DNA of 64,000 nucleotides from a virus. The stretch spans positions 23,821 to 87,820 of IMG/VR virus record IMGVR_UViG_3300007760_001418; one strand, written 5' to 3'. The notes beneath the pieces are model-generated. The model ran no database searches, was not told the DNA's origin, and worked only from the letters and a program-made list of their open reading frames with translations. The position numbers were made by a program, and so were the translations under genes. Positions 41,526-49,276 of this stretch are shown piece by piece (position 1 is the first letter of the stretch; each line of letters opens with the position of its first letter).

Positions 41526-41550
41526 ACAGTCGAGAATAGTTAGTTATAAT
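41522..41550 (+). promoter_or_regulatory. Sigma70-type promoter before the epimerase gene
   Basis: TTGAAC at 41522-41527 and TATAAT at 41545-41550 are 17 bp apart. As at 2567, the -35 box holds the TGA stop of the upstream gene. GAAGGAG follows 8 bp later as a ribosome site. Confidence 0.75.
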
Positions 41551-41572
41551 AATTGTGAAGGAGTTTCAAAAC

Positions 41573-42565
41573 ATGAAAACAGTATTGATTACAGGGGTCG
41601 CCGGTCTACTTGGCGCAAATTTTTCTAAGTACTTGCTAAGTGAGGGATACAATGTTGTAGGCATTGACAACCTATCCGGCGGATTCAAGAGTTCTATCGA
41701 TGAACGGGTTGATTTTTATGAAGTTGATCTCAATGATCATACTGATGTAGATCGTGTCTTTCGAAAGACGAACCCAGACTACGTCTATCACTTTGCCGCA
41801 TATGCCGCTGAGGGATTAAGCCCATATATCAGGCGCTACAACTATATGAACAATGTTGTTTGTTCTGCAAATGTAGTTAATGCATGTGTCAATTTTGGTG
41901 TGGAGAAGATTATCTTTACCTCATCGATGGCAGTGTATGGTGAAGGCAATCCACCCTTTACAGAGGACCAACCACAAACTCCTGAAGACCCTTACGGCAT
42001 CGCAAAGTATGCTGTTGAGATGGACCTTAAGCTAGCTAAGGAGCATTTCGGCCTAGACTATTCGATCGTCCGCCCACATAATGTTGTAGGAACGTTCCAG
42101 AATATCTGGGATCGGTACCGCAATGTTATTGGTATCTGGATTCGCCAGTCAATGAGGGGTGAGCCACTTACAATCTTTGGTGATGGAACACAGATTAGAG
42201 CATTCTCTGATATCAAGTTCTACATGGAACCCTTTGAAAGATTGATGCTTGAATATCCTGGTGAGACGTTCAACATTGGTGCCGATAAGGACTGGACCAT
42301 CAATGAAGCAGCCAACCTTGTTGCCAAGGTGGCCCGTGAGTTTGGTTATGAGCCAGGTATTACTCATCTCGAAAAGAGAAATGAAGTACACACAGCATAC
42401 TCAGACCACACCAAGGCTAAAGAACTTTTAGGGTTTCAGGATGATACGAATCTTGAAGATACTATCAGAGAAATGTTTGCTTGGGCGGAATCCCAACCGG
42501 CTCATGAAGTAGCATACTTTGATTATGAGATTGAAAAGAACCTGTACAGTTTCTGGAAGAAATAA
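41573..42565 (+). CDS. NAD-dependent nucleotide-sugar epimerase/dehydratase
   Basis: This extended short-chain dehydrogenase has [19 protein letters not shown] at its start, the NAD-binding GxxGxx[15 protein letters not shown] resembles UDP-glucose 4-epimerases. [17 protein letters not shown] and YGIAKYAVE hold the catalytic Ser/Tyr/Lys set, and [17 protein letters not shown] and [13 protein letters not shown] follow. It probably interconverts a UDP- or other NDP-sugar at C4, but the sugar cannot be told. ATG 41573 was chosen because GAAGGAG lies about nine bases upstream (330 residues). It overlaps gmd by one base. Confidence 0.85.
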   Translation: MKTVLITGVAGLLGANFSKYLLSEGYNVVGIDNLSGGFKSSIDERVDFYEVDLNDHTDVDRVFRKTNPDYVYHFAAYAAEGLSPYIRRYNYMNNVVCSANVVNACVNFGVEKIIFTSSMAVYGEGNPPFTEDQPQTPEDPYGIAKYAVEMDLKLAKEHFGLDYSIVRPHNVVGTFQNIWDRYRNVIGIWIRQSMRGEPLTIFGDGTQIRAFSDIKFYMEPFERLMLEYPGETFNIGADKDWTINEAANLVAKVAREFGYEPGITHLEKRNEVHTAYSDHTKAKELLGFQDDTNLEDTIREMFAWAESQPAHEVAYFDYEIEKNLYSFWKK

Positions 42566-43548
42566 TGAAGACTGCCCTGGTCACAGGAATAACTGGGCAG
42601 GATGGATCATATCTAGCAGAACTTCTTCTCAGTAAAGGCTATAAGGTTGTAGGCGTCAAGCGCCGCACATCTTTAATTACCACTGATCGAATTGATCATA
42701 TTTATGAGCATCCAAATTTTAAGATGGTCTATGGTAATATGCATGATGCAACATCTCTGTATCGCATTGTAGAAGAACATAAGCCAGATGAAGTATACAA
42801 TATAGCAGCACAGTCTCATGTGAGGGTTTCGTTTGAAGTTCCAGAAGAAACTACAGACTCAGTTGCCCTGGGTACTCTTCGTCTCTTAGAGGCATGTAGG
42901 CTATTAGCTCCTAATGCGAGATACTATCAGGCATCCTCTTCTGAGATGTATGGGGATAATCCTAATGTGCCACAAAATGAGGACACCAGGATGACACCAG
43001 CATCTCCTTATGCATGTGCAAAGCTGTTCGGACATAACCTTGTCCGCAACTACCGCATCGGGTACGGAATGCACGCATCATCTGGAATTCTATTCAACCA
43101 TGAGAGCCCCCGCCGTGGCGAAACGTTTGTAACAAGGAAAATAACCTTGGCAGCAGCCAGAATAAAGTTGGGCCTTCAAGATAAGCTTTACCTCGGCAAT
43201 CTCGACGCAAAGCGAGACTGGGGATTTGCTGGTGACTACGTAAATGCAATGTGGCTGATGCTCCAACAAGATAAACCAGGAGATTATGTTATTGCAACTG
43301 GGGAAACCCATACTGTTAAAGAATTTCTTCAGGTAGTCTTTGACCATGCCGGCTTGGATGTGGAAAAACATACAGGCTTTGATGAGAGGTTCATGCGCCC
43401 ACACGAGGTACCGGTTTTACTTGGTGATCCAACCCTAGCTAAAAAGACACTAGGGTGGGAGCCAACAGTTAAGTTCAGCGAGCTGGCAAAAATGATGTAT
43501 GAAGCAGATCTAATTGAGGTCCAAAAAGAGAAAAGATCTCTCGGCTGA
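42565..43548 (+). CDS. gmd: GDP-mannose 4,6-dehydratase
   Basis: The protein converts GDP-mannose to GDP-4-keto-6-deoxymannose, the first step to GDP-fucose. [100 protein letters not shown] and [17 protein letters not shown] are all hallmark blocks of Gmd. The catalytic Glu and Tyr-Lys are present. At 327 residues it is typical. Fcl (40590) uses its product. The mannose-1-phosphate guanylyltransferase step was not found in this window. Confidence 0.95.
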   Translation: MKTALVTGITGQDGSYLAELLLSKGYKVVGVKRRTSLITTDRIDHIYEHPNFKMVYGNMHDATSLYRIVEEHKPDEVYNIAAQSHVRVSFEVPEETTDSVALGTLRLLEACRLLAPNARYYQASSSEMYGDNPNVPQNEDTRMTPASPYACAKLFGHNLVRNYRIGYGMHASSGILFNHESPRRGETFVTRKITLAAARIKLGLQDKLYLGNLDAKRDWGFAGDYVNAMWLMLQQDKPGDYVIATGETHTVKEFLQVVFDHAGLDVEKHTGFDERFMRPHEVPVLLGDPTLAKKTLGWEPTVKFSELAKMMYEADLIEVQKEKRSLG

Positions 43549-43562
43549 ACATTTCCTCTATC

Positions 43563-43593
43563 TTGTGTAAAATAGTTCATAGTATGGTATAAT
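43563..43593 (+). promoter_or_regulatory. Candidate promoter before the nuclease gene
   Basis: A perfect TATAAT at 43588-43593 has TTGTGT (43563-43568) 19 bp upstream, longer than ideal. The ten-mer AGTATGGTAT at 43581-43590 recurs at 45356-45365 in the next gene gap. The gap 43549-43609 contains no gene. Confidence 0.4.
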
Positions 43594-43609
43594 AAATCAT
43601 AGGTGATGA

Positions 43610-44458
43610 ATGACTGATTTTCCAACAGGTAAAGGCCACGTTTCTTATTCAGAAGTAAAAAACTGGAAAGAATGTGCCTTTAGACATAAGCTTCAACAGA
43701 TCGACAAAATCGATATGTTTTCCCCTTCACCGTTCCTTGATTATGGAACGATCGTTCACGAGGGTTGTGAACACTTTCTTAAGACCCGTGAGATCGATCT
43801 TGAACCAATCGAAAAAGCACTTCGGCTAGCTTGGAAGAAGAAGGGGTTCGATGAGCCTGACAGTCCCTGGCGCGCCAATCCTCCAGGGTGGTATAAGTAT
43901 GAGCCCATTGATACATGGGTTAAGTGGGCAAAGACGTGCCTAACAGATCTTCCAGCTTTCATGGAAGAAACGTTCCCAGGGTGGACATACATTACTGCTG
44001 AGGAACAGCTTTATGAACTTATTCCCAAGGACACTTTAAAGTTTAAGGGATTTATCGATGGTATCATTAAGACAAAAACAAAGTCAGGAAAAAGTAAAGC
44101 ATTCATCCTTGATTGGAAGACAGCTGGTGAACGTGGGTGGCATTACCAAAAACGAAAAGATTGGTTAATCCATGCACAGTTGGCCTTGTATAAAAACTTT
44201 TGGTCTAGAAAGCATAGTATAAGTCCTGAGGACATCAAGAACATACAATGTGGGTTTATCCTCCTAAAAAGAGGGGGGCCGCCAGGGGATTCATGTGAGC
44301 TCTTAAAAGTATCTGTGGGCCCTAGTACGGCAATGCGCGCAGACAAGATGGTCACAGATATGATAAAATCAGTAAGGAAGGGACTCTTTCTTAAAAATAG
44401 AAACTCATGCAAGTATTGTGACTATAAAGACACTGTACATTGCCCAAGTGGAGGATAA
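43610..44458 (+). CDS. PD-(D/E)XK nuclease with Fe-S cysteines (Cas4/RecB-like)
   Basis: HVSYSEVKNWKECAFRHKL at the N-terminus, DYGTIVHEGCEHFL, then KGFIDGIIKTKT and FILDWKTAG give the acid and D-x-K residues of the RecB nuclease fold. One Cys near the start (KECAF) and three at the end (CKYCDYKDTVHC) form the arrangement that holds an Fe-S cluster in AddB- and Cas4-type exonucleases. It probably trims DNA ends in phage recombination or replication, although its place within a sugar island is odd. It has 282 residues. AGGTGATGA lies before the ATG. No CRISPR array or other cas gene is present. Confidence 0.8.
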   Translation: MTDFPTGKGHVSYSEVKNWKECAFRHKLQQIDKIDMFSPSPFLDYGTIVHEGCEHFLKTREIDLEPIEKALRLAWKKKGFDEPDSPWRANPPGWYKYEPIDTWVKWAKTCLTDLPAFMEETFPGWTYITAEEQLYELIPKDTLKFKGFIDGIIKTKTKSGKSKAFILDWKTAGERGWHYQKRKDWLIHAQLALYKNFWSRKHSISPEDIKNIQCGFILLKRGGPPGDSCELLKVSVGPSTAMRADKMVTDMIKSVRKGLFLKNRNSCKYCDYKDTVHCPSGG

Positions 44459-44459
44459 C

Positions 44460-45317
44460 ATGAATAATTTTGGAATTGTGGGACAAGGATTTGTTGGCGG
44501 CGCTCTTAGGGAGGGAATGCAACATGCATTTTCTATCGAGACATATGACATAGACCCAAATAAGGGTTCGACAGTTGGTAGCATTAACGAACTGGTCAAT
44601 AAGGTTGATAAGATTATCTTTGTTTGTTTACCAACACCAATGGACTCAGAGGGTAGGTGTAGCACAAAAATTGTTGAGGATGCAATCACAGAAATTAATG
44701 ATGTTGCTACCCATCTTCGAAAGAAGATAATTGTTGTTATTAAGTCGACCATCGAGCCAGGTACAACAGAAAGACTAAATAAGCGATATTCAGGTGTAAC
44801 TGTAGCATTTCAACCAGAGTTTCTCACAGAGGCTAATGCAGTAGATGATTTTAAGAATCAGTCACGCATTATTATTGGTGCTCCACGTCCCGCATCTGGA
44901 ACTATTAAGACACTATTTCGAAAAGCATTTCCCAAGACACCGATTGTTAAAACTAGCTCTACCATTGCAGAGACAGTAAAATATTTTACAAACTGCTTTT
45001 TGGCCACAAAGGTCAGCTTTGCAAATGAAATGAAACAAGTTTGTGATGGTATTGGGATTGATTATGATAAGGTAGTAGAATATGCGTTATATGATGATAG
45101 AATTGGCAACTCACACCTTTCAGTGCCAGGCCCTGATGGAAACCTTGGTTTTGGCGGCCATTGTTTTCCTAAGGATCTAAATGCAATTAGATACCTTGCA
45201 CGCTTGGTCGGTGTGGAACCAACTATATTGAGTGCCGTTTGGGATAAAAACTTAGAAGTTCGAACTGAGAATGATAGAGACTGGCTGAAGATGAAGGGCC
45301 GAGCAATCATCGACTGA
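44460..45317 (+). CDS. Short nucleotide-sugar dehydrogenase (UGD/WecC-like)
   Basis: NNFGIVGQGFVGGALREGM is the NAD-binding start of the family, FVCLPTPMDSEGRCST and VVIKSTIEPGTTERL the next blocks, and PEFLTEANAVDDF the mid-domain signature. GFGGHCFPKDLNAI holds the catalytic Cys at residue 235. It would oxidise C6 of a UDP-sugar to the acid. At 285 residues it ends soon after the active site, so the C-terminal sugar-binding domain present in 390-440-residue enzymes is missing. The partner could be UDP-glucose or UDP-ManNAc from wecB; sequence does not decide. GGAGG lies six bases before ATG 44460. Confidence 0.8.
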   Translation: MNNFGIVGQGFVGGALREGMQHAFSIETYDIDPNKGSTVGSINELVNKVDKIIFVCLPTPMDSEGRCSTKIVEDAITEINDVATHLRKKIIVVIKSTIEPGTTERLNKRYSGVTVAFQPEFLTEANAVDDFKNQSRIIIGAPRPASGTIKTLFRKAFPKTPIVKTSSTIAETVKYFTNCFLATKVSFANEMKQVCDGIGIDYDKVVEYALYDDRIGNSHLSVPGPDGNLGFGGHCFPKDLNAIRYLARLVGVEPTILSAVWDKNLEVRTENDRDWLKMKGRAIID

Positions 45318-45343
45318 TCGAGCAGATTAGAATTAACTCTTTC

Positions 45344-45393
45344 GGGCAAATGTGTAGTATGGTATTAGTACTGTGCACACTTTGCCCTTTTTT
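45344..45393 (+). terminator. Rho-independent terminator after the dehydrogenase gene
   Basis: GGGCAAA (45344-45350) pairs perfectly with TTTGCCC (45381-45387), the stem grows by TGTG/CACA with one bulged C, and six T residues follow at 45388-45393. The loop contains AGTATGGTAT, shared with the promoter region at 43581. It is the best intrinsic terminator in the window. Confidence 0.75.
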
Positions 45394-45407
45394 GTGAGCT
45401 GCAATTT

Positions 45408-46658
45408 ATGACGAAGAAAAAGAAAAAGATTTTAATGTTGTCGGACCATGCCTTAAGCCCGTCTGGTGTCGGAAACCAGAGCAGGTTTCTAATTGAGGGT
45501 TTGATACAAAAAGGTGAATGGTCAGTTCGCCAATTTGGTGCTGCAATGAAGCACTTAGATTATGGCGTGAAACATGTCAATGATGACTTTATTATTAAGC
45601 CAATCGACGGTTTTGGAAACCCAGAATTAATTAGGTTAACACTAGCCAGCGAAAAACCAGATGTGTTGATTATATTCACAGATCCAAGATTTTTTATCTG
45701 GTTATGGGAGATGGAAGACGAAATTCACCAGGTATGCCCAATAGCATATTGGCATGTTTGGGATAACCGCCCTACACCCAGATTCAATAAGGTATTATAT
45801 GAATCAACGGATGCTATTAATTGTCATTCGCATTTGACCTACGAGATGGTGAGTGAACTAGTTCCCGACAGGACGAAGTTTATCCCACACTCCCTTCCCC
45901 CAGATATGTTTTTTCCATTACCAAAAGACTCTATTAAGAAGTGGAGAGCACAAGTGTTAGGCGAAGATAGAGTAGATCATTTTGTTGCATTTTGGGTAAA
46001 TAGAAATGCAAAACGTAAAAGGGGAAGTGATCTATTAGTATCATGGAAATTATTTGTTGATGAACTAGAGCAAAAGCATGGTCACCGCAATGCAACGTTG
46101 CTACTACATACTGACCCATCTGATAAAGAGGGCCCGAATTTATTTGAAGTAGCAGATAAGCTTGATATTAAAGATGAGATTGTATTTTCGACAGATAGGA
46201 TTGAGTTTCAACAAATGAATATCTTGCATAATATTGCTGATGTACATGTCAATATTGCATATGCAGAAGGCTTTGGCTTGGCAACATTGGAAGCAATGCA
46301 AAGTGGAACACCCATTATCGCTCTAAAAACTGGTGGCCTAACGAGACAGGTTGTTGATCATAGAGATGAGTCAGAGAACGGCATAGCACTTCCGGTAGAG
46401 TTTAGATCTCTTGTAGGCTCTCAACAGGTTCCATTTATATATGAGGACTATGTCTCTAGTGAGACCGTTGCAGCAGCATTTACAGAAATGTATGAAATGG
46501 GACATGAAAAACGGAGTGAGTTAGGCAAGAAGGCCAGAGATTACGTTCTTTCAGAGTTTGCACACCAAGATACAATTGATGCTTGGCATGATTCTCTAAA
46601 TGACTTAATTGATAACTGGAAAGACAGATACCAGCGATGGGAGTGTAACACACTATGA
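45408..46658 (+). CDS. GT-B glycosyltransferase (GT4-like)
   Basis: The start ILMLSDHALSPSGVGNQSRFLIEGL is a typical GT4 acceptor-domain loop. PTPRFNKVLYESTDAINCHS and FVAFWVNRNAKRKRGSDLL lead into the donor domain, where ADVHVNIAYAEGFGLATLEAMQSGTPIIAL holds the conserved EGFGL..E donor-binding residues. It has 416 residues and no membrane segment. It follows the terminator and only a weak ribosome site, so it probably has its own promoter in the gap. It overlaps the next GT gene by four bases. Confidence 0.85.
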   Translation: MTKKKKKILMLSDHALSPSGVGNQSRFLIEGLIQKGEWSVRQFGAAMKHLDYGVKHVNDDFIIKPIDGFGNPELIRLTLASEKPDVLIIFTDPRFFIWLWEMEDEIHQVCPIAYWHVWDNRPTPRFNKVLYESTDAINCHSHLTYEMVSELVPDRTKFIPHSLPPDMFFPLPKDSIKKWRAQVLGEDRVDHFVAFWVNRNAKRKRGSDLLVSWKLFVDELEQKHGHRNATLLLHTDPSDKEGPNLFEVADKLDIKDEIVFSTDRIEFQQMNILHNIADVHVNIAYAEGFGLATLEAMQSGTPIIALKTGGLTRQVVDHRDESENGIALPVEFRSLVGSQQVPFIYEDYVSSETVAAAFTEMYEMGHEKRSELGKKARDYVLSEFAHQDTIDAWHDSLNDLIDNWKDRYQRWECNTL

Positions 46659-47827
46659 AAAAAAATGTAGTAATAAGGGCACCGTTGTTGACATATTCTG
46701 GTTACGGAACCCATGCCCGCCAAGTCTTCAGGTGGTTATTGTCTCGAGATGATATTGAGTTATACACACATATTGTCCCCTGGGGCATAACTAGCTGGAT
46801 GATTAACCCTGAACTAGAGGATGGCTTGATAGGTGAGATAATGGATCGAGCCAGGCCGTTACCTGCAGGAAAGCAGTTTGACGTATCATTCCAGGTCCAG
46901 CTCCCTAATGAATGGGATCCAGGTTTAGCAAGGAAAAATGTTGGAATTTCTGCATTTGTAGAAACAGATAAATGTAATCCTCAATGGGTAGCATGCTGCA
47001 ATCGAATGGATGCGATAGTAGTACCCTCTGAACATGTAAAAAGTTGTATAACGTCAGTTGGTAGTTTAACTTCCCCGATCCGCGTCATCCCTGAATCTTT
47101 TTATGATTGTATTAGCAATAAAAAACTTCCAGCTCTTGACCTAGATTTTGATACCGACTTTAACTTCTTAGTCTTCGGGCAGATAACAGGGAACAATCCG
47201 TATAACGACCGAAAGAATCTTTATCACACAATCAAATGGTTATGTGAAACGTTTAAAGATAATGATGATGTGGGCATTGTTCTAAAGACAAATTCTGGAA
47301 AAAATACAAAGATAGATCGGGTTGTTACAACAAAGATCATGAAGAAGCTGGTTGAGGAGGTCCGAGTCGGCCCCAATCCGAAGATACATTTCTTACATGG
47401 TAGTATGACACAAGAAGAGGTAGCAGCACTTTATAGGCACCCGAAAATAAAGGCGATGGTATCACTAACACGAGGAGAAGGCTTTGGCCTTCCTATCTTA
47501 GAGGCCGCCACATCAGCTTTACCAGTTATTGCAACTAATTGGTCAGGGCATCTTGATTTTATGAATCAAGGAAAGTTTTTAAGTGTAAAGTATGAACTTA
47601 AAGAAATTCACTCGTCAAGAATTGATAACACAATATTCATGCCAAATACAAAGTGGGCAGAACCAATTGAAGAAGATGCAAAACAAAGGTTTGAAAAATT
47701 CTATAAAATGTCATCTACACCTAAAAAGTGGGCAAAAGATCTTAGCAAACAACTATTAAAAACTCATTCTCAAGAAACTATATCAAGTCTATATGAAGAG
47801 TTTTTGGGGGGACTAATTAATTGTTAG
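46655..47827 (+). CDS. GT-B glycosyltransferase (GT4-like)
   Basis: APLLTYSGYGTHARQVFRWLL resembles the first loop of GT4 proteins. FLVFGQITGNNPYNDRKNL starts the donor domain, and AMVSLTRGEGFGLPILEAATSALPVIATNW contains the EGFGLP..E motif. Six cysteines are present in a mid-segment (NPQWVACCNRMD and others). At 390 residues it is full length. It overlaps its paralogue by four bases and the next gene by seven. The pair probably adds successive sugars. Confidence 0.83.
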   Translation: MKKNVVIRAPLLTYSGYGTHARQVFRWLLSRDDIELYTHIVPWGITSWMINPELEDGLIGEIMDRARPLPAGKQFDVSFQVQLPNEWDPGLARKNVGISAFVETDKCNPQWVACCNRMDAIVVPSEHVKSCITSVGSLTSPIRVIPESFYDCISNKKLPALDLDFDTDFNFLVFGQITGNNPYNDRKNLYHTIKWLCETFKDNDDVGIVLKTNSGKNTKIDRVVTTKIMKKLVEEVRVGPNPKIHFLHGSMTQEEVAALYRHPKIKAMVSLTRGEGFGLPILEAATSALPVIATNWSGHLDFMNQGKFLSVKYELKEIHSSRIDNTIFMPNTKWAEPIEEDAKQRFEKFYKMSSTPKKWAKDLSKQLLKTHSQETISSLYEEFLGGLINC

Positions 47828-48135
47828 TAAGCAATACAGCATTATTAATGATATTAGGTGCAGTATTAGTGTTGGTCGGTGTACCAACCTATTTTGCGCT
47901 TAAATTCGCCTTAGCTATTTTACGTACTCAAGAGGCATTAGAAGATTCTTTAGACACACTTGATGAAACATATACAAACATATCTACAATTTTGGATAGG
48001 CCATTATTCTATGATAGCCCAGAGATTCGAGGTGTTTTAGATGATGTACGTAATGCCCGTTCTTCTATTTTAGCTGTTGCTAGTGCACTAACAAAGATTG
48101 ATAGCCCCGAAGAGCTCAAGGATGAAGATACTTAA
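47821..48135 (+). CDS. Small membrane-anchored hypothetical protein
   Basis: The 104-residue protein starts at TTG 47821 with a GGGGGGA stretch about seven bases upstream. One N-terminal helix (LLMILGAVLVLVGVPTYFAL, about residues 8-27) should anchor it in the membrane. The remainder is charged and helical (EALEDSLDTLDETYTNIST) and may form a coiled coil. I do not recognise the family. It lies between the sugar island and the late sigma gene. Confidence 0.65.
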   Translation: MLVSNTALLMILGAVLVLVGVPTYFALKFALAILRTQEALEDSLDTLDETYTNISTILDRPLFYDSPEIRGVLDDVRNARSSILAVASALTKIDSPEELKDEDT

Positions 48136-48152
48136 ACTGAGGAGAAGTGAAG

Positions 48153-48890
48153 GTGGCCGTAAAGAGAACAAGAAAAAGAAAGATACGTAGAGGCACGGGA
48201 AATCCGGCCAACATGTATTTCACAATGGACACTCAAAAGGCCATATGTGACTATCAAGACTCAACTGATCAAAAAGAAAAAGACAAACTGTATGTTGAAG
48301 AAATTCTTCCGGCATTTGACAAGCTTTGCCAGAATATCATATTCATATATGGGTTTGCAAAACCACATCAGCCCTATGAGCACCTAAAGAGTGACTGTGT
48401 TTCTTTTCTTTTCGAAACAATTCATAAGTGGAATAGAGAAAAAGGCACAAAAGCCTTTTCTTATTTTAATGTTGTTGCAAAGAACTGGTTGATTATAAAT
48501 TCCAGACGAACTCAAAAATCCACCCGCCGTCATGTTAGCATTGATGATCCAGAGTCAATGTCAGTTAGAGATAGAAGTATTCTAGCCCAGAGCCATGTAC
48601 TTCTCCCTCCTGATGAGATCATGATTAAAGAAACGTTCCGTGATGATATAATGAAAGTATTATTTGAGATTCAGACCAGGGTCACCGGCGAGAATGAGAA
48701 GAAGTGCATAGCTGCAGTGGTAAAGGTATTCGAAACAGTCGATCAACTTGATTTTCTAAATAAGCGAGCCATCTTTGTATATGTTAGGGATATATCCGGT
48801 TTATCGCCGAAACAACTATCAGTAGCAATGTCTATTATCCGTAAGCACTATCGGGCCCTGGTCAAGACGGAAGAGTTCGATATATTTTAG
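48153..48890 (+). CDS. Late-transcription sigma factor (T4 gp55-like)
   Basis: LPAFDKLCQNIIFIYGFAKP, YEHLKSDCVSFLFETIHKWNREKG and AFSYFNVVAKNWLI match the core-binding and -10-reading region of gp55-type sigma factors, which direct late transcription in T4-like phages. A basic N-terminus (KRTRKRKIRRG) and a C-terminal helical part (SGLSPKQLSVAMSIIRKHY) resembling region 4 in shape follow. GTG 48153 was chosen because GGAG lies eight bases upstream; a GTG at 48147 is too close to it. At 245 residues it is slightly longer than gp55 of T4. It sits at the head of the baseplate cluster. Confidence 0.82.
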   Translation: MAVKRTRKRKIRRGTGNPANMYFTMDTQKAICDYQDSTDQKEKDKLYVEEILPAFDKLCQNIIFIYGFAKPHQPYEHLKSDCVSFLFETIHKWNREKGTKAFSYFNVVAKNWLIINSRRTQKSTRRHVSIDDPESMSVRDRSILAQSHVLLPPDEIMIKETFRDDIMKVLFEIQTRVTGENEKKCIAAVVKVFETVDQLDFLNKRAIFVYVRDISGLSPKQLSVAMSIIRKHYRALVKTEEFDIF

Positions 48891-48899
48891 GAGCATATT

Positions 48900-49274
48900 A
48901 TGAGTGAAACAGTCAATAAACAAATTGACCGTCTTAAAAAGATGGAAAAGAAGGTAGAGCAATTTGGGGACCTTCTAGATTCAATCGAGTCCACAGAGGA
49001 TAAAAAGAAGATGCTGTGGAAAGAGATTTATGAAAACGCTGTTACTGACCGGGAAAATGCCGGCTTGCTCTTTACAGATGCATATAATAATATGGCAGGC
49101 GGATCAACTGAGCATGCAACGCTTGGCCCTATTTTGGCAAAGTATCTGGAAAGAATGAATAAGTCCAATGAGCAGATATTACGACTAGCCGAACTAGTAG
49201 CTAAGGCAGAAGAACGCGCAGCGCAACTAGACCCTGATGATATATTTGCACAAATAGGTTCAGGCAAGGAGTAA
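48900..49274 (+). CDS. Coiled-coil hypothetical protein next to the sigma factor
   Basis: This is a 124-residue, highly charged helical protein (NKQIDRLKKMEKKVEQFGDL at the start, then EQILRLAELVAKAEERAAQL). I do not recognise the family. It lies nine bases after the sigma gene and three before a baseplate gene. In T4 a small co-activator (gp33) works with gp55, but I see no specific match, so that role is only a possibility. A tail-assembly chaperone role is equally open. Confidence 0.6.
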   Translation: MSETVNKQIDRLKKMEKKVEQFGDLLDSIESTEDKKKMLWKEIYENAVTDRENAGLLFTDAYNNMAGGSTEHATLGPILAKYLERMNKSNEQILRLAELVAKAEERAAQLDPDDIFAQIGSGKE

Positions 49275-49276
49275 CT

